Assembly (NCBI RefSeq): GCF_030817535.1
Contig: NZ_JAUSZL010000002.1
Coordinates: 248,001-312,000, forward strand
Reading direction: 5' to 3'
Length of the DNA: 64,000 nucleotides
Source of the DNA: Streptomyces sp. V3I8
GTDB taxonomy: Bacteria > Actinomycetota > Actinomycetes > Streptomycetales > Streptomycetaceae
In this document: in pieces, positions 34,335-43,006 of the stretch
Layout: each line of letters starts with the position of its first letter
Position numbering within the stretch: position 1 is the first letter of the stretch
Position numbers and translations under genes: made by a program
Notes under the pieces: generated by a model
Told to the model about the DNA's origin: nothing
What the model saw: only the letters and a program-made list of their open reading frames with translations
The model's database searches: none

Positions 34335-37300
34335 ATGAGATGGAGACCCCCAGGCCGCCGGTCACTGACCGGCGCCGTCATCGCCGCGCTCATGACGACC
34401 GGGCTGATACCGCTGGCCTTCACGCCGAACGCCCTGGCGGCCGCTCCGGCCGGGGCCGAGCGGCCGAAGGCGGCGGCCGCCGTCAACCTCGCGCTCGGGC
34501 GGCCGGCCACCGCGGGCGGTGCGAACGGCCCGTACACCGCCGGGAACGTCACCGACGGCGCCCAGGCGTCCTACTGGGAGGGGCCGACCGGGTCCTTCCC
34601 GCAGTGGGTCCAGGTCGACCTCGGCGCCACCCGCACCGTCGACCGGGTGGTGCTCAAGCTTCCCGCCGCCTGGGAGAGCCGCAACCAGACGCTGTCACTG
34701 CAGGGCAGCACCGACGGCTCCGCCTTCCGCACCCTCGCCGCTTCGGCCGGCCGGGCGTTCGGCCCCGCACAGGCCAACACCGTCCCGATCGACCTCGCCT
34801 CCCCCGCCGAGGCGCGCTACGTCCGGGTGAACATCACCGGGAACACCGGCTGGAACGCCGCGCAGCTCTCCGAGCTGGAGGTGATCGGCGACGACGGCGG
34901 CACGACCCCGCCGCCCACCGGCACCAACCTGGCCCGCAACAAGCCGGTCGAGGCCACCTCGTCGGTCCAGTCGTACGTCGCCGCCAACGCCACCGACGAC
35001 TCCACCTCCACCTACTGGGAGGCGGCGGGCCACCCCTCCGACCTGACCGTGAAGCTCGGCTCCGACGCGGACGTCAGCGCCGTCGTGGTCAAGCTCAATC
35101 CGGACCAGGCGTGGGGCGCCCGCACCCAGGCCGTCCAGGTGCTCGGCCGGGCGAACTCGGCCAGTGCCTTCACCTCGCTGCGCGACCGCGCCGACTACGC
35201 CTTCAGCCCGTCCAGGGACAACAACTCGGTGACCGTCCCGGTCACCGGCCGCGTGTCCGACGTACGACTGCGGTTCTTCTCCAACACCGGGGCGCCCGGC
35301 GGCCAGGTCGCCGAGTTCCAGGTCGTCGGCACCGCAGCGCCCGCGCCCGACCTGACCGTCACGGGACTGGACTGGACGCCCGCCTCCCCCTCCGAGCGGG
35401 ACGCGGTGACCGTGAACGCCACCGTCCGCAACGCGGGTACGGCACGCTCGGCCGCCACGACCGTCGAGGCCAGTCTGGAGGGCACGGTCGCCGGCAGCGG
35501 CAATGTACCCGCGCTCGACGCGGGCGCGTCCGCCACCGTGGCCGTCGCCGCGGACACCCGTCCGGCCGGTGACTACTCGGTCTCCGCGGTGGTCGACCCG
35601 CGCGGCACGGTCGCCGAACTCGACGACGGCAACAACAGCCGCACCGCCGCGACCCGGCTGGTCGTCGGGCGGGCTCCCGGCCCCGACCTGGAGGTCGGCG
35701 GCATCACCACCAGCCCGGCCAACCCGGCCGTCGGCTCGTCCGTCTCCTTCACCGTGGCCGTGCACAACCGCGGCACCACCGCCGCGGCCGGCTCCGTGAC
35801 CAGGCTCCAGGTCGGCTCCACCACGCTCAACGGCACCACCGGCCAGATCGCGGCCGGAGCCACGGCCAACGTGGCGATCAGCGGGACGTGGACGGCGACC
35901 GGCGGCGGGGCTACTCTCAGCGCGACCGCCGACGCCACCGGCGTCGTCGACGAGACCAACGAGAACAACAACGTGTTCGCCAAGTCCCTCGTGGTGGGCC
36001 GCGGCGCCGCCGTCCCGTACACCGAACTGGAGGCGGAGGACGGCCGTTACCAGGGCACCCTCCTCACCGCCGACGCCAAGCGGACCTTCGGGCACACCAA
36101 CTTCGCCACCGAGTCCTCGGGCCGCAGGTCCGTCCGCCTGAACTCCACCGGTCAGTTCGTCGAGTTCACCTCGACCACACCCTCCAACTCCCTCGTGGTG
36201 CGCAACTCGATCCCGGACGCCGCGAGCGGTGGCGGGGCGTCGGCCACCATCAGCCTGTACGCCGACGACACCTTCGTACGGAAGCTGGACCTGTCGTCGA
36301 AGCACAGCTGGCTGTACGGGACCACCGACGACCCCGAAGGGCTGACCAACACCCCCGGCAGCGACGCCCGGCGGCTCTTCGACGAGTCGCACGCGCTGCT
36401 GACGCAGACCTACCCCGCGGGCACCAGGTTCCGTCTGCAGCGGGACGCGGGTGACACGGCCGCGTTCTACGTCATCGACCTGGTCGACCTGGAGCAGGTC
36501 GCGCCCGCGGCCGACAAGCCGGCGAACTGCACGTCCATCACCGAGTACGGGGCCGTCCCGAACGACGGACTCGACGACACCGACGCCCTCCAGCGGGCGG
36601 TCACCGCCGACCAGAACGGCCAGATCTCCTGCGTGTGGATCCCGTCCGGCCAGTGGCGCCAGGAACAGAAGATCCTCACCGACGACCCGCTGAACCGCGG
36701 CCAGTACAACCAGGTCGGCATCCGGGACGTCACCGTCAAGGGCGCGGGCATGTGGCACTCCCAGCTCTACACGCTCACCCCGCCCCACCAGGCGGGCGGC
36801 ATCAACCATCCGCACGAGGGCAACTTCGGCTTCGACATCGACCACAACACCCAGATCTCCGACATCGCCATCTTCGGCTCGGGCACCATCCGCGGCGGTG
36901 ACGGCAACGCCGAGGGCGGTGTGGGTCTCAACGGCCGCTTCGGCAAGGGCACGAAGATCACCAACGTGTGGATCGAGCACGCCAACGTCGGCGTGTGGGC
37001 CGGCCGCGACTACTCCAACATCCCCGAACTGTGGGGCCCCGGCGACGGGCTGGAGTTCTCCGGCGTACGCATCCGCAACACCTACGCCGACGGCGTCAAC
37101 TTCGCCAACGGCACCCGCAACTCCACCGTGTACAACTCGTCCTTCCGCAACACCGGCGACGACGCGCTCGCCGTCTGGTCGAGCAAGTACGTCAAGGACA
37201 CCTCGGTGGACGTCGGCCACGACAACCACTTCCGCAACAACACGATCCAGCTGCCGTGGCGGGCCAACGGCATCGCGGTGTACGGCGGTTACGGCAACAC

Positions 37301-37778
37301 CATCGAGAACAACGTCGTCGCCGACACCATGAACTACCCGGGCATCATGCTGGCCACGGACCACGACCCGCTGCCGTTCTCCGGGCAGACCCTCATCGCG
37401 GGCAACGCCCTGCACCGCACGGGCGGCGCGTTCTGGAACGAGGACCAGGAGTTCGGCGCCATCACGCTCTTCGCGCAGGGCCAGGACATCCCGGGGGTGA
37501 CCATCCGTGACACCGAGATCCTCGACTCGACGTACGACGGCATCCAGTTCAAGACGGGGGGCGGCACGATGCCGGGCGTGAAGATCACCGATGTGCGGAT
37601 CGACGGGTCCAGGAACGGCTCGGGCATCCTCGCGATGAGCGGGGCGCGCGGCAGCGCCGCCCTGACGAACGTCACGATCACCGACTCGGCCGAAGGGAGC
37701 GTACTGATCGAGCCGGGGTCGCAGTTCACCGTCAGCGGCGCACCCGTCGGGGCGTCGGCCGCCCGGATGAACCGCTGA
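34335..37778 (+). CDS. Secreted GH87 alpha-1,3-glucanase, second paralogue
   Basis: A 1,147-residue secreted enzyme related to its divergent neighbour but shorter. Order: signal peptide (1-36, ending NALAAAPA); two discoidin domains (about 51-190 and 197-335); two CARDB domains (about 337-555); a CBM6-like domain (YTELEAEDGRYQG, from about 560); and a pectate-lyase-like beta-helix from ITEYGAVPNDGLDDTDAL (about 732). Asp919 (ADGVNF) and Asp942-Asp943 (NTGDDALAVW) give the GH87 catalytic spacing of 23. No fibronectin III domains. Sharing accessory domains but not order with the neighbour suggests complementary binding to different glucan textures. ATG at 34335 with AGAGGA upstream. Confidence 0.85.
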   Translation: MRWRPPGRRSLTGAVIAALMTTGLIPLAFTPNALAAAPAGAERPKAAAAVNLALGRPATAGGANGPYTAGNVTDGAQASYWEGPTGSFPQWVQVDLGATRTVDRVVLKLPAAWESRNQTLSLQGSTDGSAFRTLAASAGRAFGPAQANTVPIDLASPAEARYVRVNITGNTGWNAAQLSELEVIGDDGGTTPPPTGTNLARNKPVEATSSVQSYVAANATDDSTSTYWEAAGHPSDLTVKLGSDADVSAVVVKLNPDQAWGARTQAVQVLGRANSASAFTSLRDRADYAFSPSRDNNSVTVPVTGRVSDVRLRFFSNTGAPGGQVAEFQVVGTAAPAPDLTVTGLDWTPASPSERDAVTVNATVRNAGTARSAATTVEASLEGTVAGSGNVPALDAGASATVAVAADTRPAGDYSVSAVVDPRGTVAELDDGNNSRTAATRLVVGRAPGPDLEVGGITTSPANPAVGSSVSFTVAVHNRGTTAAAGSVTRLQVGSTTLNGTTGQIAAGATANVAISGTWTATGGGATLSATADATGVVDETNENNNVFAKSLVVGRGAAVPYTELEAEDGRYQGTLLTADAKRTFGHTNFATESSGRRSVRLNSTGQFVEFTSTTPSNSLVVRNSIPDAASGGGASATISLYADDTFVRKLDLSSKHSWLYGTTDDPEGLTNTPGSDARRLFDESHALLTQTYPAGTRFRLQRDAGDTAAFYVIDLVDLEQVAPAADKPANCTSITEYGAVPNDGLDDTDALQRAVTADQNGQISCVWIPSGQWRQEQKILTDDPLNRGQYNQVGIRDVTVKGAGMWHSQLYTLTPPHQAGGINHPHEGNFGFDIDHNTQISDIAIFGSGTIRGGDGNAEGGVGLNGRFGKGTKITNVWIEHANVGVWAGRDYSNIPELWGPGDGLEFSGVRIRNTYADGVNFANGTRNSTVYNSSFRNTGDDALAVWSSKYVKDTSVDVGHDNHFRNNTIQLPWRANGIAVYGGYGNTIENNVVADTMNYPGIMLATDHDPLPFSGQTLIAGNALHRTGGAFWNEDQEFGAITLFAQGQDIPGVTIRDTEILDSTYDGIQFKTGGGTMPGVKITDVRIDGSRNGSGILAMSGARGSAALTNVTITDSAEGSVLIEPGSQFTVSGAPVGASAARMNR

Positions 37779-37799
37779 CCGGCCGGACCACCGGACCAC

Positions 37800-37835
37800 G
37801 GGTCCCCGGCTCCGCCGTCACGGGGCCGGGGACCC
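37800..37835. terminator. Bidirectional terminator, GH87 / deoR
   Basis: GGGTCCCCGGC (37800-37810) and GCCGGGGACCC (37825-37835) form a perfect 11-bp stem between two convergent genes; the second arm lies inside the last codons of the DeoR gene. Confidence 0.6.
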
Positions 37836-38636
37836 GCCGTCCTGCCGGGGATCCACCTGGTGCAGTTCGGTTCCGCAGGCGCGTACGCCCTCGGCCGCCG
37901 CCTCGGCCAGCGCGCTGTCGGTGATGACCGTGTCGAACGTGCCGAGGGCGGCCACCCGGTACTTGCCGAAGGTGCCGTACTTCGAGGATCCCGCGACGAG
38001 TACGGACGTACCCGTGCACTCCATGGCCGCCTGCTTGACCTCCACCTTGAGTTCGGAAGGGGTGGTCACGCCGCGCAGCAGGTCCCATGAACTGGTGCTG
38101 ATGAACGCCACGTCCAGGGCGAGCTGGCGCAGGACGGTGGCGGCCAGCCGGCCGACGCTCGACCGGTTGGCGGGCTCCACCTTGCCGCCGACGTGGATGA
38201 CGTCGAGGTGGGGGGCGGTCATCAGCCGGTCCACGGTCGTGAAGTCGTTGGTGACGACGGTCAGCGCGGTGTGGTGCACGAGGAAGGGAACCATGGCCGA
38301 CAGGGTCGTGCCCGCGTCGAGGTAGACGGTCATGCCGTCCTCGACCAGGCGCGCGGCCCTGGCGGCCATGGCGTGCTTCTCGGGCTGCTCGATGAGCGTC
38401 TTGGCCTGGTGGGTGGGTTCGCTCTGCAGGTGGCTGGCGATCCTGGCGCCGCCCGGCACCGAGAACACCTGCCCCTGGCGCTCGAGTTCGGCGATGTCGC
38501 GGCGCACCGTCATGTGCGAGACGCCGAGGAGCTGGGTGATCTGCTGGACGCTGAGCACTCCGTCACGGCGCAGGTGCTTCAGCAACTGCTCGCGCCGCTG
38601 GTCGGGGATCAGCGGGAGGGAGCGTTCCTCGGCCAT
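37818..38636 (-). CDS. DeoR/GlpR-family regulator of the tetronate operon
   Basis: A 272-residue repressor. N-terminal helix-turn-helix: REQLLKHLRRDGVLSVQQIT and LLGVSHMTVRRDIAELERQG. The DeoR sensor domain has the phospho-sugar binding motif YLDAGTTLSAMVPFL (about 105-120), TVVTNDFTTVDRL and FISTSSWDLLRGVTT. Such regulators respond to phosphorylated sugar intermediates, which would fit a 3-oxo-tetronate phosphate. ATG at 38636. It is 85 bases downstream of the GntP gene on the same strand, so it may be the operon's last gene. Similar sequences occur beside DUF1537 kinase genes. Confidence 0.82.
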   Translation of the reverse strand: MAEERSLPLIPDQRREQLLKHLRRDGVLSVQQITQLLGVSHMTVRRDIAELERQGQVFSVPGGARIASHLQSEPTHQAKTLIEQPEKHAMAARAARLVEDGMTVYLDAGTTLSAMVPFLVHHTALTVVTNDFTTVDRLMTAPHLDVIHVGGKVEPANRSSVGRLAATVLRQLALDVAFISTSSWDLLRGVTTPSELKVEVKQAAMECTGTSVLVAGSSKYGTFGKYRVAALGTFDTVITDSALAEAAAEGVRACGTELHQVDPRQDGGSPAP

Positions 38637-38721
38637 CGTCGGTGGTCCTTTCCGTTCTCTCACCAGGTCGTCGCTGGCGATTGTGCCCCTGTTCGGGCGT
38701 CCCCCGCTCGGCCCGGGGCGG

Positions 38722-40080
38722 TCAGCCGCCGACGAAGGTGCTGAGCAGCAGCACTCCGCCGAGGCTGAGCAGCGACTGCAGGGACAGCATCAGTGTCCAG
38801 GTGCGGAAGGTCTGGGACACCGAGAGCTGGAAGTACTCCTTGAAGAGCCAGAAGCCCGAGTCGTTCACATGGGACAGCATGACCGCGCCGGAGGCGGAGG
38901 CCAGCACCATCAGTTCCGGGGAGAGCCCCGGGTAGGCGCCGAGCAGGGGCGCGACGATGCCGGTGGCCGCCGCGGTCGCGACCGTCGCCGAGCCGAGGCA
39001 GATCCGCAGCAGCGCGGCGACGAGCCAGGCCAGCAGCAGCGGGGGTATCGACCAGTCCACGGCGTAGTCCGAGATGAGCTTGTCGATGCCGGTGGCGGTC
39101 AGCATGGCCTTGAGGCCGCCGCCCGCGCCGAGGATCAGGACGATGCCGCCGACCGGCCCGAGGCCCTTGCCGGCCATCTTCTGGAGCTGTCCGAGTCCGA
39201 AGCCGGAGCGGACGCCCAGGGCGAAGAAGGCGAACACGACCGCCGCCAGCAGCGACAGCACGGAGGAGTCGCAGGCCTCGAAGAACGCGTACGGGAGCGT
39301 GCCCTCGGCCGTGTGGGACGTGCCGACCGTGCCGATCAGCATGAGGACCGGGGGCAGCAGCACGGTGATCAGCGCGAGCGTGAAGGACGCGGGCCGCCGC
39401 CGGCTGTCGGGCAGCGGCTCCGGCTCGGGGACGGGCCCCTTGTCGAGGTCGGGGGCGGGCCCGAACCAGCGGCCGGCGACCTTGGTGAGCAGCGGGCCGC
39501 TGACGACCGCGATCGGGATGCCGATGATCAGGCCGTACAGGATGGTCAGGCCGGTGTTGGCGCCGTAGGCGGAGACGGCGAGCGTCGGTGAGGGGTGCGG
39601 GGGCAGCAGGCCGTGCGAGATGTAGAGACCGGCCGCCATCGGCAGTCCGACGTACAGCAGGTGGGTGTGCGTGCGCTTGGCGACCGCGTACACGAGCGGG
39701 ACGAGCATCACGAAGCTGACGTCGAACAGGTGCGGCATGCCGATGAGCAGGGCCGCCGCGGTGATCGCGGTGGGGATCCACTTGACCGGCCGCGCCCCGA
39801 TGAAGACGGTCGCGATGCGGTCGGCGCCGCCGGAGCCCAGCAGGATGCCGCCGAGGATGGTGCCGAGCCCGATGGTGGGGCCGGTGCTCCTGAGCGCGTC
39901 GCCGAAACCGTTCTGGAAGAACTCGACGGTCTTGCCCGGGCCGATCCCGGCGGCCAGCCCCAGACCCAGCGCGGAGATGCTCAGCGCCAGGAAGGGGTGC
40001 AGCTTCGCCTTGGTGATCAGCAGGATCAGCACGACGACGGCGGCAGCGCCGAGGAGCAGATGCTGGATGTCCGTGTCCAT
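38722..40080 (-). CDS. GntP-family permease, predicted tetronate/acid-sugar importer
   Basis: A 452-residue membrane protein with about 12-14 helices. GntP features are KLHPFLALSISALGLGLAAG at helix 2, PTIGLGTILGGILLGSGGAD, SHGLLPPHPSPTLAVSAYGA in the centre, and SASGAVMLSHVNDSGFWLFK near the C-terminus, the most diagnostic segment of the family. GntP permeases carry gluconate and related acids with protons. With a kinase and decarboxylase for 3-oxo-tetronates next to it, erythronate or threonate is likely. Start ATG overlaps the stop of the upstream dehydrogenase gene (ATGA), so the two are coupled. Confidence 0.88.
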   Translation of the reverse strand: MDTDIQHLLLGAAAVVVLILLITKAKLHPFLALSISALGLGLAAGIGPGKTVEFFQNGFGDALRSTGPTIGLGTILGGILLGSGGADRIATVFIGARPVKWIPTAITAAALLIGMPHLFDVSFVMLVPLVYAVAKRTHTHLLYVGLPMAAGLYISHGLLPPHPSPTLAVSAYGANTGLTILYGLIIGIPIAVVSGPLLTKVAGRWFGPAPDLDKGPVPEPEPLPDSRRRPASFTLALITVLLPPVLMLIGTVGTSHTAEGTLPYAFFEACDSSVLSLLAAVVFAFFALGVRSGFGLGQLQKMAGKGLGPVGGIVLILGAGGGLKAMLTATGIDKLISDYAVDWSIPPLLLAWLVAALLRICLGSATVATAAATGIVAPLLGAYPGLSPELMVLASASGAVMLSHVNDSGFWLFKEYFQLSVSQTFRTWTLMLSLQSLLSLGGVLLLSTFVGG

Positions 40081-41486
40081 CAGCGGACCTTCTCGGTGGC
40101 GGTGGCGGTGGCGCGGGAGGCGCGGCCCAGGGTCCAGGCGCGCAGCAGGTCCTCGTCGGGGTCCGCGAGGTCGGCGAGCCGGACGAGTTCACCGGCGGCG
40201 ACCGGGTGGGCGAGCGTGCAGTGGGCGGCGAGGTAGAGCGGGGCGACGTCGTCCGGCGTGTCCTCGTCGCGCAGCAGCACGGCCTGGACGCCGGTCACGT
40301 CGTGGTGGTGCCCGCCCATGGCCAGGACGGTCCCGGCGGGCAGGTCCTGCCGGGCGCGGCCCGCGAGTGCGGCGTGGGCGCGCGGGTCGGTGCCTCCGGA
40401 GGGGCGGTGGTGCAGGACCGCGGAGAGCAGGGAGACCGGGGTCTCGACGCCCATCAGGTGGTACGGGAGGTAGATCGCGGCGTAGCGGCCGTCGCGGCTG
40501 ACGACGTGGCCCTTGCCGCGCAGGGTCTCCCAGGTGACCTGGTCGCCGGTGCGGACGACGACGAACACACCGCCGGCGAAGGACGCCTCGCCGGGCAGTC
40601 GCAGCGCGCTGAACACGTCGACGGCGCCGGTGCGGTGGAGCAGTCCGCCGTCCTCGCGCAGCGCGTAGACGTCGGCGAGCTCGGCGATGCGGGCGACCGG
40701 GTAGTGCAGGCGATCGACGTCGGGGCGGAAGCCGGTGTTCGTGGCGACGACGGCCATCTCGCAGTAGTCGGCGGTGGCCCCGACCGGCAGCGCCGCCACC
40801 GCCTGCGCGCGGGCGGCGAGCGTGCCGGGGACGTCGTCGCCGAGGGTGAGCAGGCCGGCGAGTTCCGGGGCGGGGACGGTGGTGTCGAGCTGGGTGACCG
40901 TGCCCTCGTCCGGGTCCAGGACGAGGTCGTACTCGCTGGACTTGCCGATGGCCACGATGTCGAGGCCGAGCAGCTCGGCCCAGGTCACCAGGCCGATGAG
41001 GTTGGCGGGCTGGTCGCCGTCCGCCGTCGTGTAGGTGACACCGTTGTCCCCGGCCAGGTCCGCGAGGTGCAGTCCGGCGACGGAGTCGACCTCCTTGCTG
41101 ACCATGGCGACGTGGCGGCCCGCGGTGAGGGCCTCGCGCGCCATGGCGTAGCCGTCGGCGGGGCTGCCGGTGGCCTCGACCAGGATGTCCCAGGGCGCGG
41201 CGGACAGCAGGGTGCCGTCCGGGACGAGGGCGACGCGTCCTGCCCGCGCGGCGGCGGCCACCTCGTCGGCGGTGGTGCAGACAGCGAGGTCGCGGGCGCC
41301 GTATCCGAGCTCGCGGAGCATCGCCTCGAGGCGGGGCACGTCACGGTCGCACAGGACGGCGGGGGCCAGGCCGGGGATGCGGGGCGTCTGGGCCAGCAGG
41401 GTCCGGGCGAAGCCGCCTCCGGCTCCGGACAGTGCGTAACGCACGATCCGGTCGCCGGTGTCGGCGAACAGGTGGTGCAGGTTCAT
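40080..41486 (-). CDS. SAF-domain NAD(P)-dependent oxidoreductase (homoserine dehydrogenase-like), predicted tetronate dehydrogenase
   Basis: A 468-residue two-part enzyme. Residues about 15-170 form a Rossmann domain like the N-terminus of homoserine dehydrogenase (IVRYALSGAGGGFARTLLAQ, DILVEATGSPADGYAMAREA, HVAMVSKEVDSVAG). A middle region with KSSEYDLVLDPDEGT follows. The C-terminal SAF-like segment (about 355-450; LPAGTVLAMGGHHHDVTGVQ) is often misnamed flagellar FlgA-like. Families of this type occur beside four-carbon acid-sugar kinases. The usual first enzyme (LtnD or DenD) is absent, so I infer this enzyme oxidises the tetronate to the 3-oxo acid. ATG at 41486; first gene of the leftward transcript. 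Confidence 0.72.
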   Translation of the reverse strand: MNLHHLFADTGDRIVRYALSGAGGGFARTLLAQTPRIPGLAPAVLCDRDVPRLEAMLRELGYGARDLAVCTTADEVAAAARAGRVALVPDGTLLSAAPWDILVEATGSPADGYAMAREALTAGRHVAMVSKEVDSVAGLHLADLAGDNGVTYTTADGDQPANLIGLVTWAELLGLDIVAIGKSSEYDLVLDPDEGTVTQLDTTVPAPELAGLLTLGDDVPGTLAARAQAVAALPVGATADYCEMAVVATNTGFRPDVDRLHYPVARIAELADVYALREDGGLLHRTGAVDVFSALRLPGEASFAGGVFVVVRTGDQVTWETLRGKGHVVSRDGRYAAIYLPYHLMGVETPVSLLSAVLHHRPSGGTDPRAHAALAGRARQDLPAGTVLAMGGHHHDVTGVQAVLLRDEDTPDDVAPLYLAAHCTLAHPVAAGELVRLADLADPDEDLLRAWTLGRASRATATATEKVR

Positions 41487-41508
41487 GGGCCCCTCCTCGA
41501 TGACGAGC

Positions 41509-41566
41509 GCGATGCGTGATGCGCGATGCGTGATGCCGTGATGTGCTCCCGGCGATGTGCTCCCGG
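41509..41566. repeat. Short direct repeats in the tetronate divergent promoter
   Basis: GCGATGCGTGAT occurs at 41509-41520 and 41523-41534, followed by two copies of GATGTGCTCCCGG (about 41540-41552 and 41554-41566). They lie just upstream of the dehydrogenase gene and may be regulator sites or slippage products. Confidence 0.6.
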
Positions 41567-41610
41567 CACGGGCGGACTCGTCGGCGGAGCGACGGCCACG
41601 GAGGAGCTCA

Positions 41611-41655
41611 TTAACAAGATGTATCAGCAGATCCCATCTACGTAAAGTCTGTTAA
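41611..41655. promoter_or_regulatory. Operator/promoter region of the divergent tetronate genes
   Basis: TTAACA (41611-41616) and TGTTAA (41650-41655) are inverted repeats in a markedly AT-rich segment (about 41600-41670) between the dehydrogenase and kinase genes. GTTAAC at 41651-41656 is itself palindromic. A likely site for the DeoR-type regulator. Confidence 0.45.
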
Positions 41656-41737
41656 CATTTTTTCACACGTCCTGATCACGGAAGCACACCCGCCGGACAG
41701 GGCGGGGCACCACACCCACCCATCGCAAGGAGGCCTG

Positions 41738-43006
41738 ATGCCGACCCTCGGGGCCATCGCCGACGACTTCACCGGAGCAACGGACCTCGCCACGACGCTG
41801 GTCGCCCGCGGCCATCGCACCGTGGTGGCCGTCGGCCCCGACAGCATCACCGACGGACCGGGGCGCACCGCGGTGGACGACGCGGACGCGGTCGTCATTG
41901 CGCTCAAATCGCGTACGGCCCCGGTCGCCGAGGCCGTGGACTCCTCGCTCGCCGCGCTGCGGGCCCTGCGGGCGGCGGGCTGCCGGCGCTTCTACTTCAA
42001 GTACTGCTCGACCTTCGACTCGACGGCCCGGGGCAACATCGGCCCGGTCGCCGACGCGCTGCTGGACGCGATCGGGGAGCGGCGCGCCGTCGTCGTCCCG
42101 TCGTTCCCGGCCACCGGCCGCACCGTCTACCGCGGCAGGCTCTTCGTCCACGACGAACTGCTCGACGAGAGCCCGATGCGCCACCACCCGCTCACCCCGA
42201 TGCGCGACTCCCACGTGGGACGCCTGCTGACGCCGCAGACCACGCGTCCGGTACGGCTGGTGGGCCTGGACACCGTACGGGCCGGGGCGGCGGCCCTCAC
42301 GGCGGCGCTGGACGACCCCGGTCTCGCCGACGCGCTCGTGGTCGTGGACGCCACCGAGGACGAGGACCTGCGCACCATCGCCGCGGCCACGCTGGGGCAT
42401 CCGCTCGTCACCGGCGCCGCGGGGCTCGCGCTCGGCCTGGCCGGACCCCGGCCGGACGCCGCGCGCGTACCGGCCGCGTCGAACCCCGGCGATCCGGGCG
42501 TCGTCCTCTCCGGCAGCGCCTCCTCGGCCACCCGTGCCCAGGTGGCGCACGCCCGCGCCCGGCTTCCGCACCGCGCGCTCGATCTCGCCGCCCTGCGCAC
42601 CGACTTCGACGCGGCGGTCGGCGAGCTGGTCGCCTTCGCCCGCGCGTGCTGGCAGCGGGACCCGCGGCGGCCTCCGCTCCTGTACGCCGTCGGTGACCTC
42701 GGCGACCTGGACGGCTCCCCCGGCGCGCCGGCCCTGGTGGAGAGAGCTCTGGCGGCCTGCGCCACGCGCCTGGTCGCGGCCGGCGCGCGGCGGCTGCTCG
42801 TCGCGGGCGGCGAGACGTCGGGCTCCGTGATCACCGCGCTCGGCGTGCGCACGCTCACCATCGGTTCCCCCATCGCCCCGGGCGTCACCTGGGCCCGGGC
42901 CGCCTGCGGGAACGAGAACGACGGGCGGAGCGTCGACGTGGCCCTCAAGTCGGGCAACTTCGGCGCCACGGACATCTTCACCGAGGCTTGGAGCGCCCTC
43001 GCATGA
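41738..43006 (+). CDS. otnK: Four-carbon acid sugar kinase (DUF1537), 3-oxo-tetronate kinase OtnK-like
   Basis: A 422-residue kinase. The diagnostic N-terminal motif is LGAIADDFTGATDLATTLV (residues 4-22). FYFKYCSTFDSTARGNIGPV lies near 88, and the C-terminal nucleotide-binding region has LLVAGGETSGSVITALG (about 350) and GSPIAPGVTWARA. OtnK phosphorylates 3-oxo-tetronates (from threonate or erythronate) at C4 with ATP. DtnK, the D-threonate kinase, is the alternative, but the adjoining OtnC-like decarboxylase favours OtnK. ATG preceded by AAGGAGG at optimal spacing; divergent from the dehydrogenase/permease genes. Confidence 0.88.
   Translation: MPTLGAIADDFTGATDLATTLVARGHRTVVAVGPDSITDGPGRTAVDDADAVVIALKSRTAPVAEAVDSSLAALRALRAAGCRRFYFKYCSTFDSTARGNIGPVADALLDAIGERRAVVVPSFPATGRTVYRGRLFVHDELLDESPMRHHPLTPMRDSHVGRLLTPQTTRPVRLVGLDTVRAGAAALTAALDDPGLADALVVVDATEDEDLRTIAAATLGHPLVTGAAGLALGLAGPRPDAARVPAASNPGDPGVVLSGSASSATRAQVAHARARLPHRALDLAALRTDFDAAVGELVAFARACWQRDPRRPPLLYAVGDLGDLDGSPGAPALVERALAACATRLVAAGARRLLVAGGETSGSVITALGVRTLTIGSPIAPGVTWARAACGNENDGRSVDVALKSGNFGATDIFTEAWSALA

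Noticed and set aside
34695..37799. Minus-strand open frame of about 1,030 codons opposite the second GH87 gene
   Set aside because: Antisense shadow; the + strand carries signal peptide, discoidin, CARDB and catalytic motifs.
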